Both the position numbers and the translations under genes were made by a program. The notes under the pieces were generated by a model that was not told the origin of the DNA, did not search any database, and saw nothing but the letters and a program-made list of their open reading frames with translations. DNA of 6,492 nucleotides from an uncultured Bacilli bacterium (GTDB lineage Bacteria > Bacillota_I > Bacilli_A > ML615J-28 > CAG-313), in contig CAJGCS010000061.1 in assembly GCA_904501965.1 (NCBI GenBank), positions 1 through 6,492 of the forward strand, in the 5' to 3' direction. Positions 1 through 5,822 of this stretch are shown here, piece after piece. Positions within the stretch are counted from its first letter, which is position 1. Each line of letters opens with the position of its first letter.

Positions 1-130
1 AAATTTGGATTCTTTCGCGTTCGCCTTCTTTAATACGAACATGAACTTTTACTGTATCACCAGGTCTAAATTCTGGAACATCATTTTTCATGTATGATGC
101 TGTAACAGCTTTGATTAATTGTTGACTCAT
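1..130 (-). CDS. rplS: 50S ribosomal protein L19, N-terminal part (runs off left edge)
   Basis: Only the first 43 residues are visible, starting MSQQLIKAVTASY; the gene continues past base 1. The stretch DVPEFRPGDTVKVHV followed by EGERERIQ is the hallmark N-terminus of bacterial L19, which sits at the 30S-50S interface of the ribosome. The ATG at 130-128 is preceded by AAAAGGAG (138-145 on the minus strand) with 7 nt spacing, which fixes the start. In most bacteria rplS is the last gene of an rpsP-rimM-trmD-rplS cluster. Here rimM and trmD lie nearby on the same strand, but a small lipoprotein gene and the oppositely oriented cvfB separate them from rplS. A dedicated promoter and leader lie upstream. 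Identification is secure; the C-terminal part cannot be judged. Confidence 0.95.
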   Translation of the reverse strand, partial: MSQQLIKAVTASYMKNDVPEFRPGDTVKVHVRIKEGERERIQI

Positions 131-211
131 AATAACACTCCTTTTCTACCAACATTCATAAATACACCATATTGTGTATCAGCGGAATATCGTGCTTTGG
201 TCTTTACGACC
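131..211 (-). promoter_or_regulatory. rplS mRNA leader, candidate L19 autoregulatory RNA
   Basis: The untranslated leader is about 80 nt from the predicted start near 211 to the rplS ATG. In RNA sense it can form a hairpin with a 6-bp stem (ATACAC 179-174 with GTGTAT 167-162, loop 6 nt). It can also form a closing helix ACCAA (201-197) with TTGGT (152-148), just upstream of the ribosome binding site. The first bases can instead fold as GGTC/GACC (211-208 with 202-199), which shares bases with the closing helix, so two states are possible. Low-GC Gram-positive bacteria are known to carry an L19 leader family upstream of rplS. I infer membership from position and pairing only, not from a model search. 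Confidence 0.5.
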
Positions 212-217
212 TTAAAT

Positions 218-246
218 ATTATACCACAAAACAAACAATATTGCAA
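218..246 (-). promoter_or_regulatory. rplS promoter (extended -10)
   Basis: On the minus strand, TTGCAA (246-241) and a perfect TATAAT (223-218) are separated by 17 bp. A TG one base upstream of the -10 gives the extended form TGGTATAAT. This is a strong sigma-70/SigA-type promoter with a start expected near 211. It shows that rplS is expressed independently of the rimM-trmD genes here. Confidence 0.8.
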
Positions 247-288
247 ACATTTTGTTCATTTGTTATATATATCAAATTGTAATTTATT

Positions 289-316
289 TTGTTTTTTTTA
301 CAGTTCATGGTATAAT
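289..316 (+). promoter_or_regulatory. cvfB promoter (extended -10)
   Basis: TGGTATAAT at 308-316 is a perfect extended -10 element. A weak -35, TTGTTT at 289-294, lies 16 bp upstream. Transcription should begin near 322-324, leaving a leader of about 20 nt before the chosen ATG at 343. It is divergent from the rplS promoter, with about 40 bp of AT-rich DNA between the two -35 regions. Confidence 0.7.
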
Positions 317-327
317 ATAAAATAATG

Positions 328-337
328 AAAGGTGGTG
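328..337 (+). promoter_or_regulatory. cvfB ribosome binding site (decides the start)
   Basis: AAAGGTGGTG closely matches the anti-16S consensus, and its GGTGG core ends 7 nt before the ATG at 343. It lies downstream of an in-frame ATG at 325, so it cannot serve that codon. Translation should therefore begin at 343. Confidence 0.85.
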
Positions 338-342
338 TAAAA

Positions 343-1197
343 ATGAATAGCGAAAAGCAATTAGAAATTGGTAAGGTATCACAGTTTATAGTAAAAAGAG
401 AAACTGATATTAGTTATACTTTAAGCCCTCTTGATCCAGACTTAACAAATTATGTTTTTCTTCACTTTAATCAAGCAACTAGACGATTAAACCCTGGTGA
501 GTTAATTAATGCATTTTTATATTATGATCAAAAGAAACGTCTATGTGCAACAATGGAAAAACCACTTATTACAACAGAAACATTTGATTTCGTAAAAATT
601 GTAGATATTAACCCTGCTGGTGTTTTCGTTAATATTGGTATTAGCAAAGATATTCTTCTTTCTAGTGACTTTTTACCAAAGCAAAAGAAACTTTGGCCTT
701 TAGTTGGTGAAAGCATACCTTGTACACTTCGTGTTAAAAATACATCACTTGTCGCAAAACCTATTATTAAAAACCAACATAAAACAAAGAAACTTTCAAT
801 TGATGAAACATACAGTGCAACAGTAATAAATATCTCTGATGATGGGATAGTTGTTTGTACTAAATCATTTAATACAATTTTTATTCATAAAAGTTTAATT
901 AGAAAAACATTTAGAGTTGGTGAAGTAATTAGTGTAAAAGTTATTAACATTAATAAAAAAGGTGAATATAACGGAACTACAATTGAAAGAAAAGAGACAT
1001 CAAGATTAAGTGATAGTGAAATTATCCTTAATTACTTGAAGACTATGGGAGGTTCAATTCCACTTGGCAATGCATCTACTCCAGAAGAAATTTCAAAGAT
1101 TTTTAAAATGAGTAAAAGTGCTTTTAAAAGAGCAGTAGGTGCCCTATATAAAAATAGACTTATTAAAATAGAAGACAATTTAATAACACTAATATAA
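343..1197 (+). CDS. cvfB: CvfB/YitL family S1-domain and winged-helix RNA-binding regulator
   Basis: The protein has 284 aa from the ATG at 343; an in-frame ATG at 325 would add six residues but lies before the ribosome binding site. It matches the CvfB (YitL) family of Bacillota, which has S1-type OB folds and a C-terminal winged helix and binds RNA. In Staphylococcus aureus CvfB affects virulence gene expression. A first OB-type region covers about residues 8-70. The family signature GVFVNIGISKDILLSSDFLP (93-112) is followed by LWPLVGE (118-124). A further S1 region spans about 153-215 (ATVINISDDGIVV). The winged helix at about 225-284 carries the conserved block SKSAFKRAVGALYKNRLI (257-274). 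It has its own promoter and ends in a terminator shared with the convergent lipoprotein gene. The length is close to that of family members (about 280-300 aa). The target RNAs cannot be deduced. Confidence 0.9.
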   Translation: MNSEKQLEIGKVSQFIVKRETDISYTLSPLDPDLTNYVFLHFNQATRRLNPGELINAFLYYDQKKRLCATMEKPLITTETFDFVKIVDINPAGVFVNIGISKDILLSSDFLPKQKKLWPLVGESIPCTLRVKNTSLVAKPIIKNQHKTKKLSIDETYSATVINISDDGIVVCTKSFNTIFIHKSLIRKTFRVGEVISVKVININKKGEYNGTTIERKETSRLSDSEIILNYLKTMGGSIPLGNASTPEEISKIFKMSKSAFKRAVGALYKNRLIKIEDNLITLI

Positions 1198-1227
1198 AAA
1201 GAGCAAACATATGTTTGCTCTTTTTTT
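1198..1227. terminator. bidirectional Rho-independent terminator (perfect palindrome)
   Basis: A perfect 26-bp palindrome spans 1198-1223, with arms AAAGAGCAAACAT and ATGTTTGCTCTTT. It is followed on the plus strand by a T run to 1227 and on the minus strand by a T run (1200-1196). It begins directly after the cvfB stop codon (1195-1197) and lies directly after the stop of the convergent lipoprotein gene (TAA at 1228-1226), so it serves both. Confidence 0.92.
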
Positions 1228-1666
1228 AACATCCACAGTCATCAATACCTTCGACAATTGGAATATAATCACTTGCGTATTCACAAATTGAATCAAATCC
1301 ATCTTTATAAATGACTATATGTTTATACCCTTCATCTTTTAATACGTTTGATGCAAGATTTACATACTCGCCAGTTTTATCAATTAAAAAGATATATGTA
1401 TCTTTATTATATACGCTTGTCACAAATATAATAAATTCTTCTTTATTGCCATTTTCAAAGTTATAATTTATGTATCCTTTTAAATGACCATTACCATATT
1501 CTTCAAGTGTTCTTAAATCAATACCCACGGCTTCTTCCTCACCTAATGTGTGGTAACAATAAAATGAGTTAATATACTCTTCTTTATTTAATTCTTCGAT
1601 TCTATTACAAGATGAAAGTATCAATAAACTTAACAGACTAATAAAAAGAATACTAATTCTTTTCAT
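1226..1666 (-). CDS. rhodanese-like lipoprotein lacking the catalytic cysteine
   Basis: This predicted lipoprotein has 146 aa. A basic start (MKR), a hydrophobic core and the lipobox LSSC place the lipidated cysteine at residue 20, so it should be anchored to the outer face of the membrane. Residues about 46-125 read as a rhodanese fold: VGIDLRTLEEYGNGHLKGYINYNF is typical of the first half, and ASNVLKDEGYKHIVIYKDGF of the end. Active rhodaneses have a loop of the type YCRSGNRS; here the aligned stretch is LIDKTGEY, with Asp96 in place of Cys, so sulfur transfer by the usual route is unlikely. The tail ends DDCGC (Cys144, Cys146). AGAGGA 8 nt upstream supports the ATG at 1666. The start overlaps the trmD end by 14 nt, making it the last gene of the operon. 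The true function is unknown. Confidence 0.8.
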   Translation of the reverse strand: MKRISILFISLLSLLILSSCNRIEELNKEEYINSFYCYHTLGEEEAVGIDLRTLEEYGNGHLKGYINYNFENGNKEEFIIFVTSVYNKDTYIFLIDKTGEYVNLASNVLKDEGYKHIVIYKDGFDSICEYASDYIPIVEGIDDCGC

Positions 1667-2378
1667 TTTTAATTTCCTCTAACATTTTTAAGTCCTCACT
1701 TGATAGATTTGCTTTCGCAAGTAAATCAGGTCTAACTAAGTATGTCTTTTTTAACGCTTCATAGCGTTGATATTTTTTTATATTGGCATGGTGTCCTGAA
1801 TATAAAACTTCTGGTACTTTTTCACCATCATATTCAAGTGGTCTAGTATATTGAGGATATTCTAATAAATTATCTTGATGAGATTCGTTAACTGTAGAAT
1901 CCTCACTAATAACCCCTTTAACAAGTCTTGAGATAGAGTCAATTAATACGGTTGCGGCTATCTCACCACCAGTTAAAACATAGTCACCAATTGATATTTC
2001 TTCATCAACATATTTTAGTATTCTATTATCAATTCCTTCGTAATGACCACAAATTATTACAATGTGATTTTCTTTAGAATAATCATATGCTTTAGCTTGT
2101 GTCCAAACATTCCCGCTAGGTGTTGTAAGTAAAACTTTTGATTTATCTAATCCATCAATTGTTAACATTGCTTTATGAATTGGTTCAACACTTATTAGCA
2201 TACCTGCACCACCACCATATGCATAATCATCTACAGTATGATGTTTATTAGTCGAAAAGTCTCTAAAGTTAATAATATTGACTTCAATTAATCCTTTTTC
2301 AATTGCACGTTTTAAGATTGAATCTTTAATCATTCCTTCAATCATTTCCGGAAATAATGTTAATATATCAAATCTCAT
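1653..2378 (-). CDS. trmD: tRNA (guanine-N1-)-methyltransferase TrmD
   Basis: TrmD methylates G37 next to the anticodon of tRNAs for Leu, Pro and Arg, using S-adenosylmethionine; this prevents +1 frameshifting. At 241 aa it has normal length for the SPOUT (trefoil-knot) family. Visible motifs are DYAYGGGAGMLISVEP (51-66), the cofactor-binding knot LTTPSG (84-89), CGHYEGIDNR (110-119) and ISIGDYVLTGGE (128-139). SHQDNLLEYPQYTRP (166-180) follows, in which Asp169 is in the position of the catalytic base. The C-terminal helical tRNA-binding domain follows. The ATG at 2378 shares one base with the rimM stop (TAATG), and GAAGG lies 9 nt upstream. The stop TAG lies inside the start of the lipoprotein gene. 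No residue expected to be essential is missing. Confidence 0.97.
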   Translation of the reverse strand: MRFDILTLFPEMIEGMIKDSILKRAIEKGLIEVNIINFRDFSTNKHHTVDDYAYGGGAGMLISVEPIHKAMLTIDGLDKSKVLLTTPSGNVWTQAKAYDYSKENHIVIICGHYEGIDNRILKYVDEEISIGDYVLTGGEIAATVLIDSISRLVKGVISEDSTVNESHQDNLLEYPQYTRPLEYDGEKVPEVLYSGHHANIKKYQRYEALKKTYLVRPDLLAKANLSSEDLKMLEEIKNEKN

Positions 2379-2887
2379 TATCTTAAACCTTCAATTTCTT
2401 CAATGATAATCTTCGTATCAGTAATATCCTTAACAAAAGCTTCAACAAAAGGAATTAATACTTTTTTATCATTTCCTCTTACTTCTAATAAATAACTATT
2501 TGGCATCTCAAGTACATCTGTAACTATTCCAATATAATCGCCAAATGTATTATATACTTCTAAATCAATAAGATCATCAATATAATAATCATTTTCGTCT
2601 AAGTCAAGTTCATCTTGGCTACTAGCATATATTTCACAACCAACATATTTCTCGATTTGATTAATATCAAATAAATCATCAATTGTCAAAAGTACATTTT
2701 TCTTGTGAACTCTATGAGTGCTTACTGTGTGCTCTTCATAATTTTTACCAATTTTGAAATAGACTTTTCTTCCTTTTTTAAAACGTTCTTCAATAAAGTC
2801 GCTTTCAGTAAATACTTTTAATTCACCTTTAATGCCAAATGTATTAACAATTTCACCTAAATAAATATACTCATTATTCTTCTTCAT
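2378..2887 (-). CDS. rimM: 16S rRNA maturation factor RimM
   Basis: RimM binds the 30S head through S19 and assists late maturation of the 16S 3' domain. The protein has 169 aa from the ATG at 2887. The N-terminal barrel (about 8-90) opens with YLGEIVNTFGIKGELKVF, the family signature. The C-terminal PRC-barrel (about 100-165) contains DLEVYNTFGDYIG and the signature VLIPFVEAFVKDI. A GTG at 2896 in frame would add MNK. I prefer the ATG because GAGTG lies at a proper distance before it, though the choice is not certain. The gene overlaps the end of the ATPase gene by 14 nt (23 nt with GTG) and runs into trmD with a one-base overlap. rimM-trmD is a conserved pair, but being downstream of a metal-export ATPase is unusual. 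Confidence 0.95.
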   Translation of the reverse strand: MKKNNEYIYLGEIVNTFGIKGELKVFTESDFIEERFKKGRKVYFKIGKNYEEHTVSTHRVHKKNVLLTIDDLFDINQIEKYVGCEIYASSQDELDLDENDYYIDDLIDLEVYNTFGDYIGIVTDVLEMPNSYLLEVRGNDKKVLIPFVEAFVKDITDTKIIIEEIEGLR

Positions 2888-5405
2888 TTTGTTCACTCTT
2901 CTTAGCTTCTTTATAAGCTTCTTTTTTAAAACGTCTTAAAGCTAACATTGAGTTAGCAATAGCTATTAATGAAATACCAACATCACCAAATATTGCAAGC
3001 CATACAGGAACGCCAAATGAAGTAAAGTTAAGAATCATAATTACTAACTTAACTACTAAACAAAATACAATATTTTGAGTGACTCTTTGTTTTGTTTTTC
3101 TTGCAATATAGATAAGTTCATCTACTTTTGCAAGGTTCTCATTCATTATAACAACATCTGATATTGAAATTGTTGCATCACTTGCGCCAGCGCCCATCGC
3201 AATACCTATATCTGCAGAAGCAATAACTGGAGCATCATTTAACCCGTCGCCAACGAAAGCAATACTTTCTTTCGTTTTAGATTGTTCTTTAATTTCTTGA
3301 AGTTTTTCAACTTTATTGTTTGGTAAAAGATCAGTATATGTTGTATCTGCACCAACAACAACTCCAACATATTCGCCAATATGTTTGCTATCGCCTGTGA
3401 AGATTGAGATATCATCAACACCTTGTTTGCGAAGTGACTTAACAACATCAGATGCATTACTCTTAATTTTATCACCAACTACTAAATATCCTAAATATTC
3501 ATTGCCTTTTGCAACGTGAATAACAACACCATTTGCGACAACTTTTTCAGCAATGATATCATTTTCTTCCATTAATAAATGACTACCAACTAAATATCTT
3601 TGACCATTAATAAGTGCACTACATCCTCTACTTTGAATATCTTTAAATTCACTGATTATTTCAGTAAAGACATTTTGACGTCCATATAAATCAACTAAAG
3701 CAATTGCAGCTGGGTGTTGTGCATAATATTCTGTATATGCAACATACTTAAGTAAATCTTTTTCTGATAGTCCTTCCTTTTTAGGAACAACTTCTGTTAC
3801 CGCAAATTCACCTGTTGTAATTGTACCTGTTTTGTCAAAGACAATTTTCTTAGTTTTGCTTAATGCTTCTAAATAGTTACTTCCCTTTACTAAAATACCG
3901 CGAGCCGATGCAGTTCCAAGCCCTTTAAAATAACAAAGAGGAATAGATATAACAAGGGCACATGGACAACTTATTACAAGGAATATTGATCCACGATAAA
4001 TCCATTCAAGTGCTTCTTGCATATTTTTTTCAATATTAAAAGCTTCAATACCAATAGCATTAACTAAAAACCCAACAAGAGCAACAACTACTGCAACTCC
4101 AACTACAATTGGAGTATATATTTTTGAAAATTTAGTAATAAACTTTTCTGATTTAGCTTTAATAGATGTTGCATTTTGTACTGTATCTAAAATCTTTGTA
4201 ATCATTGAGTCATTATAAACTTTAGTAGCCTTAACCTCAATTGTGTCACTCATGTTAATACTACCTGCATATAAAAACTCTTTAGCTTTAACAATACGTT
4301 GTAGTGATTCACCTGTAATATTTTTTGTATCTAGAGCAGCTCTATCGCTTACTAATTCTCCATCTAAAGGAATCATTTCTCCTTTTTTAACTACAACAAT
4401 ATCACCAGGTAAAATTGTTTCTACATCTACTTCAATAAGTTCACTATTAACTTTAATTTTTGCTTTCTTAACATCTAGTTGTAGAAGATTAGAAATAGAT
4501 TTTCTTGAGTTATTAACAACCTTTTCTTGAATCATTTCACCAACTTGGAATAAGACCATGATCATTGTTGCCTCAGTATAATAAGCATTAATAATCGCTC
4601 CGATACTTGCAACAGTCATTAAAAAGTTTTCATCAAGTAAATGGCCTTTAATTAGATTCTTTAAAAATTGCCATAATACTTTATAACTTAATAATAAGAA
4701 TGCAAGACTAAATAAAATTGTTCCTGGAATAGAATATACTTCATAAAAGAAATGTCCACCGTCATGAGCATGTCCAGAAAGGAAATGAGCAAATACAACA
4801 TTTCTTTCAATAATAATACCTGCAATAAAAAGCATTAATCCAATTGCAGTTAAAACAATAAATGGAATATCCATTTTTTTCTTTTCTTCTTCATGATATA
4901 TTTTCTTTGCAACATTTGCATCTTGAACAATAATTCTTGGATCTACTCTATGTGCTACATTTGTAACTTCAGCAACAATATCATTTGCAAGTTCTTCGTC
5001 AGTAGTTTCTATAATGAATCTTGTAGTTGCAAAGTCAACAATAATTTGATTATGTTTAAATTGTTTTTTCGCAATACTTTCAATTCTCGCACCACAATGA
5101 GCACAGTCTAATCCTTTTAAATATACAACTCTTCTATATACTTCTTCATTTACTTCAAGCTCAAATTCAGCTTTCTTCTCATATTTTTGAATTATAGATA
5201 AAAGAACTTTAGAATATTTTTTAAACTTATTTTCAAATGATGCTTCATTTTCGAAAGCAAAGTTGACTTTTAAAATCCAGTTTTTATCTGTTTTTTCAAA
5301 TAAGCAATTCTCAACATATTCTAACTGTTCCATTTCTGGTATAATTTTTTTAATTTTTTTACCAGTAAACTTCTTTAAATTATATGTTTCTATTCTAGTT
5401 AGCAT
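2874..5405 (-). CDS. zntA: P1B-2 type Zn/Cd/Pb-exporting ATPase (ZntA/CadA-like)
   Basis: This 843-aa membrane pump should drive Zn2+ (also Cd2+ or Pb2+) out of the cell using ATP. Counting from the ATG at 5405, a metal-binding HMA domain carries GLDCAHCG (Cys101, Cys104). Before it lies an N-terminal segment of about 90 residues without CxxC. Then come the first membrane pair at about 181-200 and 227-248, the actuator motif TGES (364-367), the transport motif SCPCAL with Cys480 and Cys482, the phosphorylation motif DKTGT (Asp524), QHPAA (His564), and GDGLNDAP (719-726). Lys786 in VVKLVIMILN and Asp808 in FGDVGISL are the membrane residues that mark the Zn/Cd/Pb subgroup rather than copper pumps. 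A His-rich outer loop, SGHAHDGGH, lies between the first two membrane helices. In-frame TTG (5423) and ATG (5417) starts are possible; none has a good ribosome binding site, so coupling to the upstream repressor gene is likely. Exact metal preference is inferred. Confidence 0.95.
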   Translation of the reverse strand: MLTRIETYNLKKFTGKKIKKIIPEMEQLEYVENCLFEKTDKNWILKVNFAFENEASFENKFKKYSKVLLSIIQKYEKKAEFELEVNEEVYRRVVYLKGLDCAHCGARIESIAKKQFKHNQIIVDFATTRFIIETTDEELANDIVAEVTNVAHRVDPRIIVQDANVAKKIYHEEEKKKMDIPFIVLTAIGLMLFIAGIIIERNVVFAHFLSGHAHDGGHFFYEVYSIPGTILFSLAFLLLSYKVLWQFLKNLIKGHLLDENFLMTVASIGAIINAYYTEATMIMVLFQVGEMIQEKVVNNSRKSISNLLQLDVKKAKIKVNSELIEVDVETILPGDIVVVKKGEMIPLDGELVSDRAALDTKNITGESLQRIVKAKEFLYAGSINMSDTIEVKATKVYNDSMITKILDTVQNATSIKAKSEKFITKFSKIYTPIVVGVAVVVALVGFLVNAIGIEAFNIEKNMQEALEWIYRGSIFLVISCPCALVISIPLCYFKGLGTASARGILVKGSNYLEALSKTKKIVFDKTGTITTGEFAVTEVVPKKEGLSEKDLLKYVAYTEYYAQHPAAIALVDLYGRQNVFTEIISEFKDIQSRGCSALINGQRYLVGSHLLMEENDIIAEKVVANGVVIHVAKGNEYLGYLVVGDKIKSNASDVVKSLRKQGVDDISIFTGDSKHIGEYVGVVVGADTTYTDLLPNNKVEKLQEIKEQSKTKESIAFVGDGLNDAPVIASADIGIAMGAGASDATISISDVVIMNENLAKVDELIYIARKTKQRVTQNIVFCLVVKLVIMILNFTSFGVPVWLAIFGDVGISLIAIANSMLALRRFKKEAYKEAKKSEQNEEE

Positions 5406-5697
5406 GATGAGTACCATGTGCAATATGTATTAAGCCAAGCTCTACTATTTGCTTAATGTGTTCATCGTTAATAGAATAAAATACACATTGTCCTTTCTTT
5501 GTACTTTTTAATATTCTTAAATCTCTTAATAATCTTAAGTGATGAGATACAAGTGGTTGACTTAATTCAGTTTGTTTAGCTATATCTGATACTTTAGCTT
5601 CTTTATCTAGAAGATATATTACAATACCAAGTCTAGATGAATCGCCAAGTGCAGAATAAATATCAGCTAAATTACTTGTATTTATACTTATACTCAT
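5395..5697 (-). CDS. czrA: ArsR/SmtB-family zinc-sensing repressor, CzrA type
   Basis: This 100-aa winged-helix repressor is of normal ArsR-family length. The DNA-reading helix is in LSQPLVSHHLRLLRDL (45-60), and the wing follows (KKGQCVFYSI). The last helix carries Asp78, His80, His91 and His94 with the spacing D-x-H-(10)-H-x-x-H. This is exactly the alpha-5 site of S. aureus CzrA (Asp84, His86, His97, His100), which binds Zn or Co between subunits. The cysteine-rich alpha-3 site of CadC-type Cd/Pb sensors (ELCVCD) is absent: the aligned region is KEAKVSDIA. Zinc, which releases such repressors from DNA, is therefore the likely signal. AGGAGGG (5704-5710) lies 6 nt before the ATG. The end overlaps the exporter gene by about 11 nt. 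The symbol indicates resemblance of the metal site, not proven orthology. Confidence 0.92.
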   Translation of the reverse strand: MSISINTSNLADIYSALGDSSRLGIVIYLLDKEAKVSDIAKQTELSQPLVSHHLRLLRDLRILKSTKKGQCVFYSINDEHIKQIVELGLIHIAHGTHHAN

Positions 5698-5703
5698 ATA
5701 TTA

Positions 5704-5710
5704 CCCTCCT
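5704..5710 (-). promoter_or_regulatory. strong ribosome binding site of the repressor gene
   Basis: AGGAGGG on the minus strand lies 6 nt before the ATG at 5697. It is the strongest Shine-Dalgarno sequence in the operon; the genes behind it depend on weaker sites or overlaps. Confidence 0.85.
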
Positions 5711-5742
5711 ATAAATGTATAAATATATGTTTATATATTTAT
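5711..5742. promoter_or_regulatory. candidate ArsR/SmtB-type operator
   Basis: This is an imperfect 32-bp inverted repeat centred between 5726 and 5727. Fourteen of its 16 base pairs are complementary; the mismatches are 5717/5736 and 5724/5729. Its core on the minus strand, TATAAACATATATTTATA, resembles the 12-2-12 palindromes bound by SmtB/CzrA proteins, which typically read TGAACA-N2-TGTTCA or similar. It overlaps the first bases of the -10 box and the start site, so a bound repressor would block the polymerase. The sequence is very AT-rich, so part of the symmetry could be chance. Confidence 0.7.
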
Positions 5743-5769
5743 TATACTCTTATATTAGTATATATGCAA
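5741..5769 (-). promoter_or_regulatory. promoter of the zinc-resistance / rimM-trmD operon
   Basis: TTGCAT (5769-5764) and a perfect TATAAT (5746-5741) are spaced 17 bp apart on the minus strand. Transcription should start near 5734, inside the candidate operator, giving a leader of about 37 nt. No terminator lies between this promoter and 1226, so it could drive all five genes. The spacer holds a second small inverted repeat, TATACT-N8-AGTATA (5743-5762). Confidence 0.78.
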
Positions 5770-5789
5770 ATAATATGATAATATTCTAC

Positions 5790-5822
5790 AAAAAAGCACT
5801 CTTTTCCAGAGTGCCTTTTTTT
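5790..5822. terminator. Rho-independent terminator after the SGNH hydrolase gene
   Basis: A 7-bp stem, GCACTCT (5796-5802) with AGAGTGC (5808-5814), encloses a 5-nt loop. On the minus strand it is followed by TTTTTT (5795-5790), directly after the hydrolase stop codon. A T run on the other side (5816-5822) would also allow termination on the plus strand. It insulates the metal operon from read-through. Confidence 0.88.

Noticed and set aside
119..325. Plus-strand open frame of 68 codons upstream of cvfB
   Set aside because: It is antisense to the rplS start, leader and promoter, has no ribosome binding site, and its composition is that of AT-rich noncoding DNA.
325..342. Six-residue N-terminal extension of CvfB from the ATG at 325
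   Set aside because: The strong ribosome binding site lies after this ATG and 7 nt before the ATG at 343; the predicted transcript would start right at 325.
3239..3478. Minus-strand 79-codon frame inside the ATPase gene
   Set aside because: It is a shadow in another frame of the conserved GDGLNDAP region of the ATPase, which is intact there.
4243..5111. Plus-strand frames of 95 and 72 codons opposite the ATPase gene
   Set aside because: Both are antisense to conserved ATPase motifs (TGES region and HMA domain), without ribosome binding sites or recognisable products.
5406..5423. TTG (5423) or ATG (5417) as start of the ATPase
   Set aside because: Neither has a ribosome binding site. The ATG at 5405 gives the shortest overlap with the repressor gene, as expected for coupled translation; the choice remains tentative.
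5711..5762. AT-rich repeats as a possible attachment site or mobile-element end
   Set aside because: The symmetry is explained by an operator over a promoter. No integrase, transposase or matching repeat is present elsewhere in the window.
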